Shown here: piece after piece, positions 44,160 to 53,004 of the stretch
How positions within the stretch are numbered: position 1 is the first letter of the stretch
How the letters are laid out: each line of letters begins with the position of its first letter
Assembly: GCA_964228555.1 (NCBI GenBank)
Contig: CAXQZU010000052.1
Span: 1 to 64,000 of the forward strand
Direction of reading: 5' to 3'
Source of the DNA: CAXQZU01 sp964228555
GTDB lineage: Bacteria > Planctomycetota > PLA2 > JAEUHO01
Length of the DNA stretch: 64,000 bases
Made by a program: the position numbers and the translations under genes
The notes under the pieces: model-generated
Seen by the model: only the letters and a program-made list of their open reading frames with translations
Told to the model about the DNA's origin: nothing
Database searches by the model: none

Positions 44160-45857
44160 CTAGAGCTTGAGGAAGTTCTCGAGCATGCGGCGCGTGATGA
44201 GCTTGGCGCCGAACACCTGCGACTCCTGGCGCGCCTTGTCCATCGGGCTCTGGCCCTCGGCCGCGGCCTCCTCGCCCTCGGCGGGGGCGGCCGAGCCACC
44301 CTGCCACTCGTCGGGCACCACGAAGTAGTCGGTCTTGGCCGTGGGCGCCGTGTCGATGACGCAGTTCATCTGCTCCAGGCGACGGCGCGCGATGAAGTCC
44401 GGCGTCCAGCCCACGCAGTAGACGTGGACGGCGCGGCTGGCGTTGTAGAAGGGGTTGCTGATCAGGTCGCCGCTGCCCATCTGGCGCGAGGCGTTCAGGA
44501 TGCGCACCTTGGCGCTCTTGCGGCCGGTCACCTCGATGACCTGCACCTCGCCCTTGGGCTGGCGCGCGCCACCGCGATCGACGAACGACACGACGAACTT
44601 CAGGCCGGCGTAGACCTTGTCCTCGCTGCCGAGGTTGATCGTCCCCGTCTGCAGCTGCTGGTCGATGGCCATCACCAGGCCGTCCACCTCGTCGCGACGG
44701 ATCTCGAGGTCACGCTGCTCCTTGTCGGCCGCCGTGCGCGCCTTGTAGGCACCCAGCTCGGCGGTCAGCGTGCTGACCTCCTTCTTGCGCTCGGTGATCT
44801 GCACCTGCAGCTCGTTCTCGGCGCGGCGGGCGGCCTGCTCGTTGTCGGCCGCACGCTTGCTGACCGTCTCCAGCTCGCGCGTCTTGGCCTCGATCTCGCC
44901 GCGGCTCACCGTCTCGAGCTCGCCGTAGCGCTTGTTCTGCTGCTCCACCGTCGAGCGCTCGGCCTTCACGTCGGCCTGCAGCTTCTCGATGGCCTGGCGG
45001 TCCGCCGCCTTGTTGGCCTTGAACTCGGCCAGGATGCCGGCCCACACCTCGCTCCACAGCGGCATGGCCTGCTCGTAGGTCGTGATGGGCTGGTCGAGCT
45101 TGGGCTTGAAGCTCAGCTCCACCGCCTTGAACGTGTCGGGGTCGCTGCGCACCGTGGCGCCCACCACGCGCTGGAAGGCCTTGCGCTCGGCGGCGAACTC
45201 GCCGTTCTCGTGGAACGAGGTCTGGGCGTTCTTGTAGGCGGCCACGGCCTGCTCGTAGGCGGCCAGGTCGCTCTTGTACTTGGCCTCGGCAGCCTGGTCA
45301 CCCGGGTCCACCGGGGCGGCGGGCTTGGGCGGCACGGCCTGCGCCAGGCCGCTCAGTTCCTTGAGCTTCTCGCGGAACTTGGGCGAGGCCTGCGAGAGGT
45401 CCACCGTCTTCTCGCTGGTGGCCTGGTTGCTGCCGCTGCGCGCGGCCTGGTCGATCGTCAGCGTGGTCTGGTTCCACAGGGCGTTGACGAAGCCAGGCAC
45501 CTTGGCCTTGGAGCCGTCCGCGGCCAGCACCTCGACCTCGCCGCCCTTCTCCAGGTTGAGGCGGGCCTGCTCGACGTCGCTCACCACCACGGCGCGGCCG
45601 CCGAGGGTGAGGTTCTTCGTCTGGAAGCCCAGCACGCGCGAGATGTCCTCGAGGTTGGTGATCGCCTCGGTGAGCTGCGTGTTGCCCTCCCGGTAGGCGT
45701 CCTCGGCACGCTTCTTCTCGGCCAGCGCCTTGTCGCGCTCGTCCGCCGCCTGGAACCACATGAAGATGAAGCCCAGCAGCAGGAAGAGCGTGACCACGAA
45801 GGCCCAGTTGACGCTGCCAAGGGCGGCGCTGCGACGGCCGAGGAGGGTGGAGTCCAT
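44160..45857 (-). CDS. Membrane-anchored coiled-coil protein, unknown function
   Basis: 565 aa. One transmembrane segment (about 17-37, WAFVVTLFLLLGFIFMWFQA) with no cleavable signal, so the rest is periplasmic or cytoplasmic on a single anchor. Coiled coils occur at about 38-75 and strongly at about 270-390 (ELETVSRGEIEAKTRELETV, ERKKEVSTLTAEL). A C-terminal beta domain (about 400-500: TGTINLGSEDKVYAGLKFVV, GEVQVIEVTGRKSAKVRILN, GDLISNPFYN) recalls small barrel domains seen at the ends of other envelope proteins. Not a family I can name. Good TTGACG/TACCGT promoter upstream. Confidence 0.75.
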   Translation of the reverse strand: MDSTLLGRRSAALGSVNWAFVVTLFLLLGFIFMWFQAADERDKALAEKKRAEDAYREGNTQLTEAITNLEDISRVLGFQTKNLTLGGRAVVVSDVEQARLNLEKGGEVEVLAADGSKAKVPGFVNALWNQTTLTIDQAARSGSNQATSEKTVDLSQASPKFREKLKELSGLAQAVPPKPAAPVDPGDQAAEAKYKSDLAAYEQAVAAYKNAQTSFHENGEFAAERKAFQRVVGATVRSDPDTFKAVELSFKPKLDQPITTYEQAMPLWSEVWAGILAEFKANKAADRQAIEKLQADVKAERSTVEQQNKRYGELETVSRGEIEAKTRELETVSKRAADNEQAARRAENELQVQITERKKEVSTLTAELGAYKARTAADKEQRDLEIRRDEVDGLVMAIDQQLQTGTINLGSEDKVYAGLKFVVSFVDRGGARQPKGEVQVIEVTGRKSAKVRILNASRQMGSGDLISNPFYNASRAVHVYCVGWTPDFIARRRLEQMNCVIDTAPTAKTDYFVVPDEWQGGSAAPAEGEEAAAEGQSPMDKARQESQVFGAKLITRRMLENFLKL

Positions 45858-45974
45858 GCGATCTCCGGGAGCAGACGGGGAAAGGAAGGGGACGCGCCCG
45901 GCACGCGACGCGCGCCGGGCATGACACGGCACGGACCCGGGGGCGCCAGCCGCCGGGACTCCTGCCGTGGAGGG

Positions 45975-46004
45975 ACGGTAGCAGCACCCGGGACGGCCCG
46001 TCAA
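45975..46004 (-). promoter_or_regulatory. Promoter of the coiled-coil protein gene
   Basis: Minus-strand TTGACG (46004-45999), 18-nt spacer, TACCGT (45980-45975). Predicted leader about 110 nt. Confidence 0.5.
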
Positions 46005-46234
46005 CTCCCCGCCCGCTGCCGCGCCTCGCCCGTCTGGGGACCGGCGCCTGGCCCGGGCACCCGCGGGGCCCGACGGGGGCCGAACGCCCCGCCCGCCGTG
46101 GTGCGCGGAGACCCGCACCGGATACGAACATCATGCGAACAAGAATGGCTCGCCCGGCTGCGCGGCAAGCACTGCCGTCGCGCAGCGGGGGCGGGCCGCC
46201 GCGCCGGTGCTCACGGGCGGCGGGCAGGGAAGGC

Positions 46235-46262
46235 TTGCAGCAGGCTGGCCGGGCCGTAGGGT
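46235..46262 (+). promoter_or_regulatory. Candidate promoter of coaE-rho
   Basis: TTGCAG (46235-46240), 16-nt spacer, TAGGGT (46257-46262). It would give an untranslated leader of about 275 nt that contains the C-rich tract. Confidence 0.4.
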
Positions 46263-46474
46263 GGCTGTGGAAGAAGTCATCGGGGGCGACCGGGGGCCAT
46301 GAGGGCCCCGGCGGTGCAGGCCCGGCTTCGTGCACATCGAGGCAGGCGGGCGCCGCGTTGCCAGGCCGCCCCCGCGGGCCCGGGTTGCCCGCTTCGCGTG
46401 CTCGCCGGCGCGAGCCGTGCGCAGGCGCACCCACCCGCGGTCGCGCAGCCCGCATGGCCGGCACCTGCCTCGCG

Positions 46475-46540
46475 CACCCCTCCACACACGCATCCCCCTC
46501 CACACACGCATCCCCAACCGCTCCCACCCACCCCTCGCAC
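46475..46540 (+). promoter_or_regulatory. C-rich, G-poor leader tract, possible rut site
   Basis: 66 nt with, by my count, 42 C and only 4 G on the mRNA strand, in a genome where G and C are otherwise near equal. Unstructured C>G RNA with spaced YC dinucleotides is the known signature of Rho-binding sites, and it sits in the leader of the operon that encodes rho. Confidence 0.4.
46477..46512 (+). repeat. Tandem duplication of an 18-bp unit
   Basis: Two exact copies of CCCCTCCACACACGCATC (46477-46494, 46495-46512), inside the C-rich tract upstream of coaE. Confidence 0.9.
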
Positions 46541-46542
46541 GC

Positions 46543-47154
46543 ATGCACGCACGCCGAATCATCGTGGGCCTGCTGGGCGCTGTCGCCAGCGGCAAGAGCC
46601 ATGTGGCCCAGCGCCTTGCGCTGCTGGGCGGGGGCCGGGTCGTGGACGCCGACCGCCTCGCGCACGAGGCCCTCGACCAGGCGGCCGGCGACGGACGGCT
46701 CGCGGCCCTGCTGGGCCCTGCGTCCGTGCGCGCGGGCCGCGCCGACCGCGATGCGCTGCGCCAGCGGGCGCATGCGGACGCCGCGGTGCTGCGCGTGCTG
46801 GAGGGCCTCACCCACCCCGTCGTGCGCGAGCGGCTGGAGCAAGCCGTGGCCGCGCACCGCCGCGGCGAGGGCCCCGACCTGCTCGTGCTGGACGTGCCCC
46901 TGCTGGTGGAAGCGCACCTCGAGGGACTGTGCGACGAGCTGTGGTTCGTCGAGGCCCCCGAGGACCTTCGCCGCCAGCGCGCGCTGGCGCGCGGGACCCC
47001 CGCCGAGGCCCTCGCAGGCTGGGCGCGCCACCAGGCCGGAGACGCCGCCAAGCGCGCGCGTGCCACGCACGTGATCACCAACGGGGACGATGCCACCCGC
47101 CTCGACGCGCAGCTGCGCGCAGCGCTGGCTGGCACCGCTCCCGCACGGACCTGA
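46543..47154 (+). CDS. coaE: Dephospho-CoA kinase
   Basis: 203 aa. Last step of CoA synthesis. P-loop GLLGAVASGKSHVAQRLALL, then VVDADRLAHEAL (substrate Asp), LTHPVVRERLEQAV and LVLDVPLLVEAHLEGLCDEL, all family motifs. The ATG at 46543 is chosen because MHARRIIVGLLG is the normal N-terminus; no Shine-Dalgarno is seen in the C-rich leader. 26 nt before rho. Confidence 0.93.
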   Translation: MHARRIIVGLLGAVASGKSHVAQRLALLGGGRVVDADRLAHEALDQAAGDGRLAALLGPASVRAGRADRDALRQRAHADAAVLRVLEGLTHPVVRERLEQAVAAHRRGEGPDLLVLDVPLLVEAHLEGLCDELWFVEAPEDLRRQRALARGTPAEALAGWARHQAGDAAKRARATHVITNGDDATRLDAQLRAALAGTAPART

Positions 47155-47180
47155 CCCTGGCTGGATGACCCGAGGAACGC

Positions 47181-49163
47181 ATGGCCCCCACCCGCAAGAA
47201 CGATGACGAGAGCCCCACGCGCCGCAAGGCAGCGGCCAAGCCCGCGGCCAAGGGCCCGCGTGCCAGCGCCGGGAAGCCCGGCCCGGACACGGCCAAGGCG
47301 CGCGCGGCCAAGGCCAGCAAGCCGTCGCGCAAGGCGGGCGAGCCCAAGGCCCCGGATGCGCCGGTCGCCGAGGGCAAGGCCAGCGCGCCCAAGGCGGCAG
47401 CGCGTGCGCAACGCGCCGTGCGCAAGACGGCCAAGCCTGCGGAGGCCCCGGCGCCCCAGCCTGCGCGCGAGGCGCAGAAGAGCGCGAAGGACCTGGCGGG
47501 CGCGAGCCCCGCACCCGTGCCCGACCGTGCGACGCTGCCCGGCGCGCCCCGCACGGCTGGGCGCCCCGCCGGCCCTGCGGCTGCGCCGGCCGCGCCGGCC
47601 AAGTCCTCCACGCCGGGTGCGGCAGCGCCTGCTGCACCGGCTGGCCCCGATCCGCGCGGGCCGACCATCCCTGCGGCGTGGGGAGCCACGCCACCCTCGC
47701 TGGCCCGTGCCATCCCTCCGCTGCCCGACGAGGGCGACGACCCCGAGCCCTACGACCCGCCCGCCGACGATGCGGGCGATGGGCCGGGGACCGACGGCCC
47801 CGGGGCAGGCGACGCGGAGGAGGAGGGCTGGGACGAGGCCAGCCCGGAGGCCGTGGACGAGGCCATCCACCTGCTGGAGCAGGTGCGCAGCGGGCGGCAG
47901 CACGTGAGCGCACTGGGCCGCCTGAGCGATGCGCAGGTGGCAGCGCTGGTGCAGCACTACCGCGTGCCGGTGCGCCCGGGCGCCCACCGCCACGAGACGC
48001 TGCACCAGGTGCTGCAGGGCCGCGGCCCCGGCGCCGGGCAGGAGCCCGTGCCGCAAGAGGACATCGCGGTGGAGGGCCTGCTGGAGCTGCACCCCGACGG
48101 GTACGGCTTCCTGCGACGCCAGAAGCTGGGCTATGCAGCCCACCCGCTGGACGTCTACGTGAGCGTGGCGCTGGTGCGCAAGGTGGGGCTCAAGGCCGGG
48201 CACCACGTCTCGGGCCATGCGCACCACCCCCGGCCCAGCGAGCCCCTGCTGGCGCTGCACAAGGTGCTGGAGGTGAACCACGAGGACCCGGCCCGGCTGG
48301 CCTCGCTCACGCCCTTCGAGAAGCTCACGGTCGTCTATCCCGACGAGCGCTACACGCTGGAGGCGCGTCCCGAGGACGTGGAGATGCGCCTGATCGACCT
48401 CTTCTGCCCGCTGGGCCGCGGCCAGCGCGGCCTGATCGTGGCGCCGCCCCGCTCGGGCAAGACGGTGATCCTGCAGAAGATCGCCGACTCCATCGCGCGC
48501 AACCACCCGCATGCCGACATCGTCGTGCTGCTGGTGGACGAGCGCCCCGAGGAGGTGACCAACATGCGCCGCAGCGTGCGCGGCGAGGTGATCGCCTCGA
48601 CCTTCGACAAGCCGGTGGCCAACCACGTGCGCGTGGCCGAGCTGGCCATCGAGAAGGTCAAGCGCATGGTCGAGATGGGCCGGCACGTGGTCATGCTGCT
48701 GGACTCGATCACGCGCCTGGGCCGCGCGTACAACAACCTCGCACCCACCTCGGGCCGCATCCTCTCGGGCGGCATGGACGCCGGCGCGCTCACCAAGCCG
48801 AAGAACTTCTTCGCGGCCGCCCGCAACGTCGAGGGCGGGGGCAGCCTCACCATCCTGGCCACGGCGCTGGTGGACACCGGCAGCCGGCTCGACCAGCTGG
48901 TGTTCGAGGAGTTCAAGGGCAGCGGCAACATGGAGGTGGTGCTGGACCGCGACCTGGCCAACCAGCGCATCTGGCCGGCCATCAACATCCCGGCCTCGGG
49001 CACGCGCAACGAGGACCTGCTGCTGCATCCCGACGAGCTGCGCCGCATCAACCGCCTGCGCCGCGCGCTGGGCGACCACACGCCCGCCGACGCGATGATG
49101 ATGCTCAAGGACCTGATGAAGGACCACGAGACCAACGCGGCGCTGCTGCTCTCGGTGCAGTGA
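47181..49163 (+). CDS. rho: Transcription termination factor Rho with long disordered N-terminus
   Basis: 660 aa against about 420 in E. coli. Residues 1 to about 215 are Lys/Ala/Pro-rich then acidic, with no fold; such insertions occur in Rho of some high-GC bacteria and add RNA affinity. The standard protein follows: HPDGYGFLRR primary RNA-binding (about 310), Walker A APPRSGKTVILQKIA near 421, VVLLVDERPEEVTNMRRSV, GRHVVMLLDSITRLGRAYN, and the Q/R-loop region ending RKNFFAAARN-like text (KPKNFFAAARNVEGGGSLT). Ends LLSVQ. Cotranscribed with coaE. Confidence 0.96.
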   Translation: MAPTRKNDDESPTRRKAAAKPAAKGPRASAGKPGPDTAKARAAKASKPSRKAGEPKAPDAPVAEGKASAPKAAARAQRAVRKTAKPAEAPAPQPAREAQKSAKDLAGASPAPVPDRATLPGAPRTAGRPAGPAAAPAAPAKSSTPGAAAPAAPAGPDPRGPTIPAAWGATPPSLARAIPPLPDEGDDPEPYDPPADDAGDGPGTDGPGAGDAEEEGWDEASPEAVDEAIHLLEQVRSGRQHVSALGRLSDAQVAALVQHYRVPVRPGAHRHETLHQVLQGRGPGAGQEPVPQEDIAVEGLLELHPDGYGFLRRQKLGYAAHPLDVYVSVALVRKVGLKAGHHVSGHAHHPRPSEPLLALHKVLEVNHEDPARLASLTPFEKLTVVYPDERYTLEARPEDVEMRLIDLFCPLGRGQRGLIVAPPRSGKTVILQKIADSIARNHPHADIVVLLVDERPEEVTNMRRSVRGEVIASTFDKPVANHVRVAELAIEKVKRMVEMGRHVVMLLDSITRLGRAYNNLAPTSGRILSGGMDAGALTKPKNFFAAARNVEGGGSLTILATALVDTGSRLDQLVFEEFKGSGNMEVVLDRDLANQRIWPAINIPASGTRNEDLLLHPDELRRINRLRRALGDHTPADAMMMLKDLMKDHETNAALLLSVQ

Positions 49164-49170
49164 CCGCGGG

Positions 49171-49737
49171 CTACTCGTCCTCGCGCTGCGCGCGGTAGCG
49201 GTCGCGGAACGACTGCACGCGCTTGACGTAGGCGCGCGTCTCGGCGAAGCCCTCGCGCTGGACCACCTCGGCAGGCGGGAGGCCCGGGGCGCGCTGCCGC
49301 CAGCGGGCCACGTTCGTGGCGCCGGCGTTGTAGGCCGCCAGCGCGTAGGGCACCTCGCCGTCGAACCGCTTGAGCAGGCGGGCGAGGTAGCCCGTGCCCA
49401 GCTGCAGGTTGAGGCGCGTGTTGAGCAGCAGGTCGCGCGGTGCGGGCTCGGCAAGGCCCTGCCGGCCGGCCTCCTCGCGCGCCGTGGCCGGCATGAGCTG
49501 CATGAGGCCCAGCGCCCCGGCGGGGCTGGCTGCGCCCGGGTCGCCGCTGCTCTCGGCGGCCACCACGCCGCGCACGAGGTCGGGCTCCACGCCGTGCTGG
49601 CGGGCCACGGCCTCGATGTCGGCGTGGTAGCGCGACAGGTCGGGCAGGCTGCCCGGCCAGCGCACGACGAAGGCCAGCAGCAGGCCCAGCCCCAGCAGCA
49701 CGGCGCCCAGCCGCAGCGCGCGGCGTCGGCGCCTCAC
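49171..49737 (-). CDS. Lytic transglycosylase, Slt type
   Basis: 188 aa. A basic N-terminus and one hydrophobic anchor (about 9-27) put it at the periplasmic face. SLT domain: GVVAAESSGDPGAASPAGAL with catalytic Glu in AAESSG, GLMQLMPATA, LQLGTGYLARLLKRF and YALAAYNAGATNVARW. Cleaves peptidoglycan to anhydromuropeptides. The GTG start overlaps the TGA of the HEAT gene (GTGA), so the two are coupled. Confidence 0.93.
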   Translation of the reverse strand: MRRRRRALRLGAVLLGLGLLLAFVVRWPGSLPDLSRYHADIEAVARQHGVEPDLVRGVVAAESSGDPGAASPAGALGLMQLMPATAREEAGRQGLAEPAPRDLLLNTRLNLQLGTGYLARLLKRFDGEVPYALAAYNAGATNVARWRQRAPGLPPAEVVQREGFAETRAYVKRVQSFRDRYRAQREDE

Positions 49738-52700
49738 CGCCCGGACGCCCTGGGCGCACCCTCGTCACGCCACCAGGCCGACCAGCGGTCGGCCACGCGG
49801 CCGGCGTCGCCCGCCGGGACGCCACGGCCCAGCTCGCCGAACGACTTGCCGGTCATGCGCTCGAGCGCGCGGGCCGCCGCCTGGCGGAACACCGGGTCGC
49901 CGTCGCGCAGCGCGCGCAGCAGCACCGGCACGGCCTCCATCGAGGGCTCGCCCCGCACGAAGCCCGCCATGCCACTGGTGTCGTAGCCGCGCTCGGCCAG
50001 CGCATCGCGCAGCCAGGTGCGCTCGGTGCCGACGCGCGCCGTGGCCCACCAGGCCTCCAGCTGGTCGGCCTTGGCGCCGAAGCCGGGCGCCAGCAGGCGC
50101 TGGCAGGTGAGCTCTTCCAGCACGGCCTGCGCCTGGTCACGCTCGCGCTCGCTGCCGCGGCGCAGCAGCGCGACCAGGTGGGGCACGCTGGCCGGCAGGC
50201 CCTTCTGGCCCGCGCGCAAGGCCACGACGGCGACCACGCCGGGGTCGGCGTCGTCCAGCTGGCGCACCAGCACCTCCTCGACCACGCGGCCCTCGAAGCG
50301 CCCGATCACGTCCAGCAGGCGCGCGCGTCGCGCGGCGTCGGGCTCGCCCCGCGTGAGCGCCTCGAGCAGCGCCAGCCGCGCCTCGTCGCTGCCCAGCGCC
50401 ACCAGCGCGTCGCCCGCCGTGCGCTGCACGTCGCTGCTGGGGTCGTTGAGCAGGTAGAAGGCCAGCAGGCGCACCGCGTTGGGGTGGCGCGTGCGGCCCA
50501 CCGCCCGCAGCGCCGCCGTGCGCACGGGCGCGCTGGCGGCATCCGTCTCGCCCAGCACCATGGTCAGGGGACCGTGGCCCTGGTCGCCGGGAAGCTCGCC
50601 GAAGGCCTGCGCCAGCAGCGCGCGCTGGCCCAGGTCGCCCTCGCGGTAGAGCCGCTCCAGCTCGGGCAGCACCGCGGCATCGCCCAGCCGGCCCAGCGCC
50701 ACGAGCGCGGCGGCCCGCACCGCCACCTCGTCCTTGCGCAGCACCTCCAGCCCGGGGCGAAGCCGCAACGAGAGCGCCTCGAGGCCCTGCGGGTCGCGCT
50801 GCGGGTCCACCCGGTCCACCAGCGCGGTGGCGGCGCGCGCCGCCGCGCAGCGCACCGGCGCGTGAGGATCGAGGAAGGCCTTGCGCACCGCCTCCGCGCC
50901 CAGCTCGACCAGCAGCTGCGCGAGCAGGTCCACCGCCTCGGGCTCGCTGCGGGCCCCCAGCGCCTGCACGGCAGCCTGCCGCGACTCCACGGGCGGGCCC
51001 AGCGCCAGCGCCAGGCGCACGGCACGCATCTCCAGCGCCGTCACGGCCGGACGCGTCGTGGCCGCCTCCAGCAGCACGCGCGCCTGCACCGCCGTGAGGC
51101 CGGCGCCCAGCGCCTCCAGCCGGTCGAGCGCGCGGGCCCGGGCCTCGTCGCCCTCGAGGTCGTCCCAAGCGTTGACGATGGCCGAGCGCAGCAGGTCCAG
51201 CCGCAGCGCCGGGTCGGCCTGCGCGATGTCGCGCGACTGCGCCGCCCACCACGCGCGCACGTCCGGCCAGCGGTCGGTGTCGCGGAACAGCTGCCAGCTG
51301 TTGGCCTCCTCCAGCCCCTCGAAGCGGGCGCGCAGCACGGCGACGCCCGAGGCGTCCTCGCGCGCGCCCACGCGCACGCGCGACTCCTGGTTGCGCACCT
51401 GCAGCACGGCCAGCACGTGCTCGTCGCTGCGCGGCTTGCCCAGCGGCTGGCCCTCGAAGATGCCCAGGTCGGAGAGCGCCCCGACCAGCGAGGAGAACAC
51501 GTCCACCGGCAGCACCAGCGCCCCGTCCCGCGCGGCCGCACCCTCGGGCACGAACACGGCGCTGCGACGCGAGCCGTCGGAGCCCACCGCCTCGTAGCGC
51601 ACGAGGGCGAAGGGCAGGTCGGCCGCCTCCAGCGCCTTGAGCGAGCGGCGTGCGTGGAAGCCGCCGCGCTCGCGCTGCCACCACTGCGCCCAGGCCACCG
51701 CCGTGGCCGCCAGGTCCTGGCCCGAAAGCCGCCGCAGCGCAGCAAACACGCTGTCGGCCAGCGCCTCGAAGTCGCGATAGTGGTCGCCGCCCACGGCGTC
51801 CACCAGCGTGTCGATCACGAGGCCGTCCAGCAGGGCCGCGATGCTGGCCTCCTGCGTGTCCGTGGCGCCGTAGGCGAGGCCGATGGCGGCCGCGACACGG
51901 TTGAGCTTGTCCGGGTGCAGCAGGCCGCGACGGCCGGCCACCTCGGTCACGGTGGCCGGCTCCATGGTGTTGCTGCCGCGCACCCGCGTGGCGTCGGCCA
52001 GCGCCAGCAGCGCGTAGGCGCGCTCGCGCGCCTCGCCCTCGCGAGCCAGCGCGTTGAGGCGCGCCACCGCGGCCGCGTCGGGCAAGCCCACGGCCAGCAG
52101 GCCCGCGGCCGTGCGGGCCACCAGCGGCGCCAGGTCGGAGAGCGCGCGCACGAGCAGTTCCTCGCGACCGGCGGCCTGCACGCTGTCCAGCAGGCGCAGC
52201 GCGGCGATGCGCGCGCCCGCCTTGTCGCTGTCGAGCAGGCGCACGATGCGCGGCGCATCCTCGGGGCCCAGCACCTTGCGCAGGTACTCGGTGCTGGCCT
52301 CGCGCAGCTGGGCGCGGTCCAGCGACAGGAAGCCCACCAGCCACTCCTTGGTGCGCTCGGGCTCCAGCGCCGTGGCGGCCTCGAAGAAGGTCTCGGCGCG
52401 GTAGCCGTTGAGGCGCGCGGCGGCACGCAGGATGGGCACCACGTGCTCGGCCCCGCCCACCTTGCCCAGCACCCACGCGGCACCCGGCTGCACGCTGCGC
52501 TCGTTGCCGGCCAGCGCCTCCACCAGCCAGGGAGCCACGGCGGGCCCGCGCAGCAGCAGCGACTCAGCCGCATGCACGCCGTCCCGGGCCGGCCAGCGCG
52601 CCAGGCGCTCGAGGTCGGCACGCACCGCCGCCTCCTCGCCCTCCACGGGGCCGGCGGGGGCAGCCGGGGCAGGAGCCTCGGGACCCGGGGTGACCGGTCC

Positions 52701-52877
52701 CGGCACGGGCTGCCCCGGCGTGCGCTCGGGCACGCCGAAGTTGAAGTCCTTGGGCCGCGGGCGCGGCTTGGGCCCCGAGCCCCCCTCGGCGCGGGCGGGC
52801 ATGGCAGCCGGCCCGGCGAGCAGGCAGGCCACGGGCAGGACGAGCAGCCAGCCCAGCAGGGGACGGGACGTGCGCAT
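49734..52877 (-). CDS. Exported HEAT-repeat protein
   Basis: 1047 aa. Signal peptide (hydrophobic 8-25, MPARAEG). A Pro-rich linker is followed by many HEAT-like helical pairs of 30-40 residues, for example AVRAAALVALGRLGDAAVLP, VRTAALRAVGRTRHPNAVRL and DPVFRQAAARALERM, broken by a central non-repeat region (about 380-560). Such scaffolds bind proteins or glycans; no catalytic motif is visible. Coupled to the Slt gene by overlapping stop and start, suggesting a role in wall remodelling. TACGGT on the minus strand at 52959-52954 may be its -10. Confidence 0.8.
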   Translation of the reverse strand: MRTSRPLLGWLLVLPVACLLAGPAAMPARAEGGSGPKPRPRPKDFNFGVPERTPGQPVPGPVTPGPEAPAPAAPAGPVEGEEAAVRADLERLARWPARDGVHAAESLLLRGPAVAPWLVEALAGNERSVQPGAAWVLGKVGGAEHVVPILRAAARLNGYRAETFFEAATALEPERTKEWLVGFLSLDRAQLREASTEYLRKVLGPEDAPRIVRLLDSDKAGARIAALRLLDSVQAAGREELLVRALSDLAPLVARTAAGLLAVGLPDAAAVARLNALAREGEARERAYALLALADATRVRGSNTMEPATVTEVAGRRGLLHPDKLNRVAAAIGLAYGATDTQEASIAALLDGLVIDTLVDAVGGDHYRDFEALADSVFAALRRLSGQDLAATAVAWAQWWQRERGGFHARRSLKALEAADLPFALVRYEAVGSDGSRRSAVFVPEGAAARDGALVLPVDVFSSLVGALSDLGIFEGQPLGKPRSDEHVLAVLQVRNQESRVRVGAREDASGVAVLRARFEGLEEANSWQLFRDTDRWPDVRAWWAAQSRDIAQADPALRLDLLRSAIVNAWDDLEGDEARARALDRLEALGAGLTAVQARVLLEAATTRPAVTALEMRAVRLALALGPPVESRQAAVQALGARSEPEAVDLLAQLLVELGAEAVRKAFLDPHAPVRCAAARAATALVDRVDPQRDPQGLEALSLRLRPGLEVLRKDEVAVRAAALVALGRLGDAAVLPELERLYREGDLGQRALLAQAFGELPGDQGHGPLTMVLGETDAASAPVRTAALRAVGRTRHPNAVRLLAFYLLNDPSSDVQRTAGDALVALGSDEARLALLEALTRGEPDAARRARLLDVIGRFEGRVVEEVLVRQLDDADPGVVAVVALRAGQKGLPASVPHLVALLRRGSERERDQAQAVLEELTCQRLLAPGFGAKADQLEAWWATARVGTERTWLRDALAERGYDTSGMAGFVRGEPSMEAVPVLLRALRDGDPVFRQAAARALERMTGKSFGELGRGVPAGDAGRVADRWSAWWRDEGAPRASGR

Positions 52878-53004
52878 GGAGCCTCCAGGCCAGCCCCCGA
52901 GCGTGCCCTCGACGGGTCATCCCGCCGTCATCCGCACGAGGGGCCAGCCCTGCACCGTATGCCCATGTCAGGGTGCGCCGGCGCGTGCCGCCGCGAGGCC
53001 GGGG

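Larger units (their letters stand above)
45858..46542. other. Long divergent intergenic region before coaE
   Basis: 685 nt with no convincing gene; readings through it have no coding character. It holds the promoter of the coiled-coil gene (minus), a candidate coaE-rho promoter (plus, 46235-46262), a tandem 18-bp repeat and a C-rich G-poor tract. Confidence 0.55.

Noticed and set aside
46126..46140. GAAC-N7-GAAC, like the alphaproteobacterial LexA box
   Set aside because: Chance expectation in 64 kb on both strands is about 0.6 at this composition, and neither neighbour is an SOS gene.
46133..46542. Extra gene or N-terminal extension before coaE
   Set aside because: CoaE begins normally at 46543; upstream text is repetitive, G-poor and has no coding signature.
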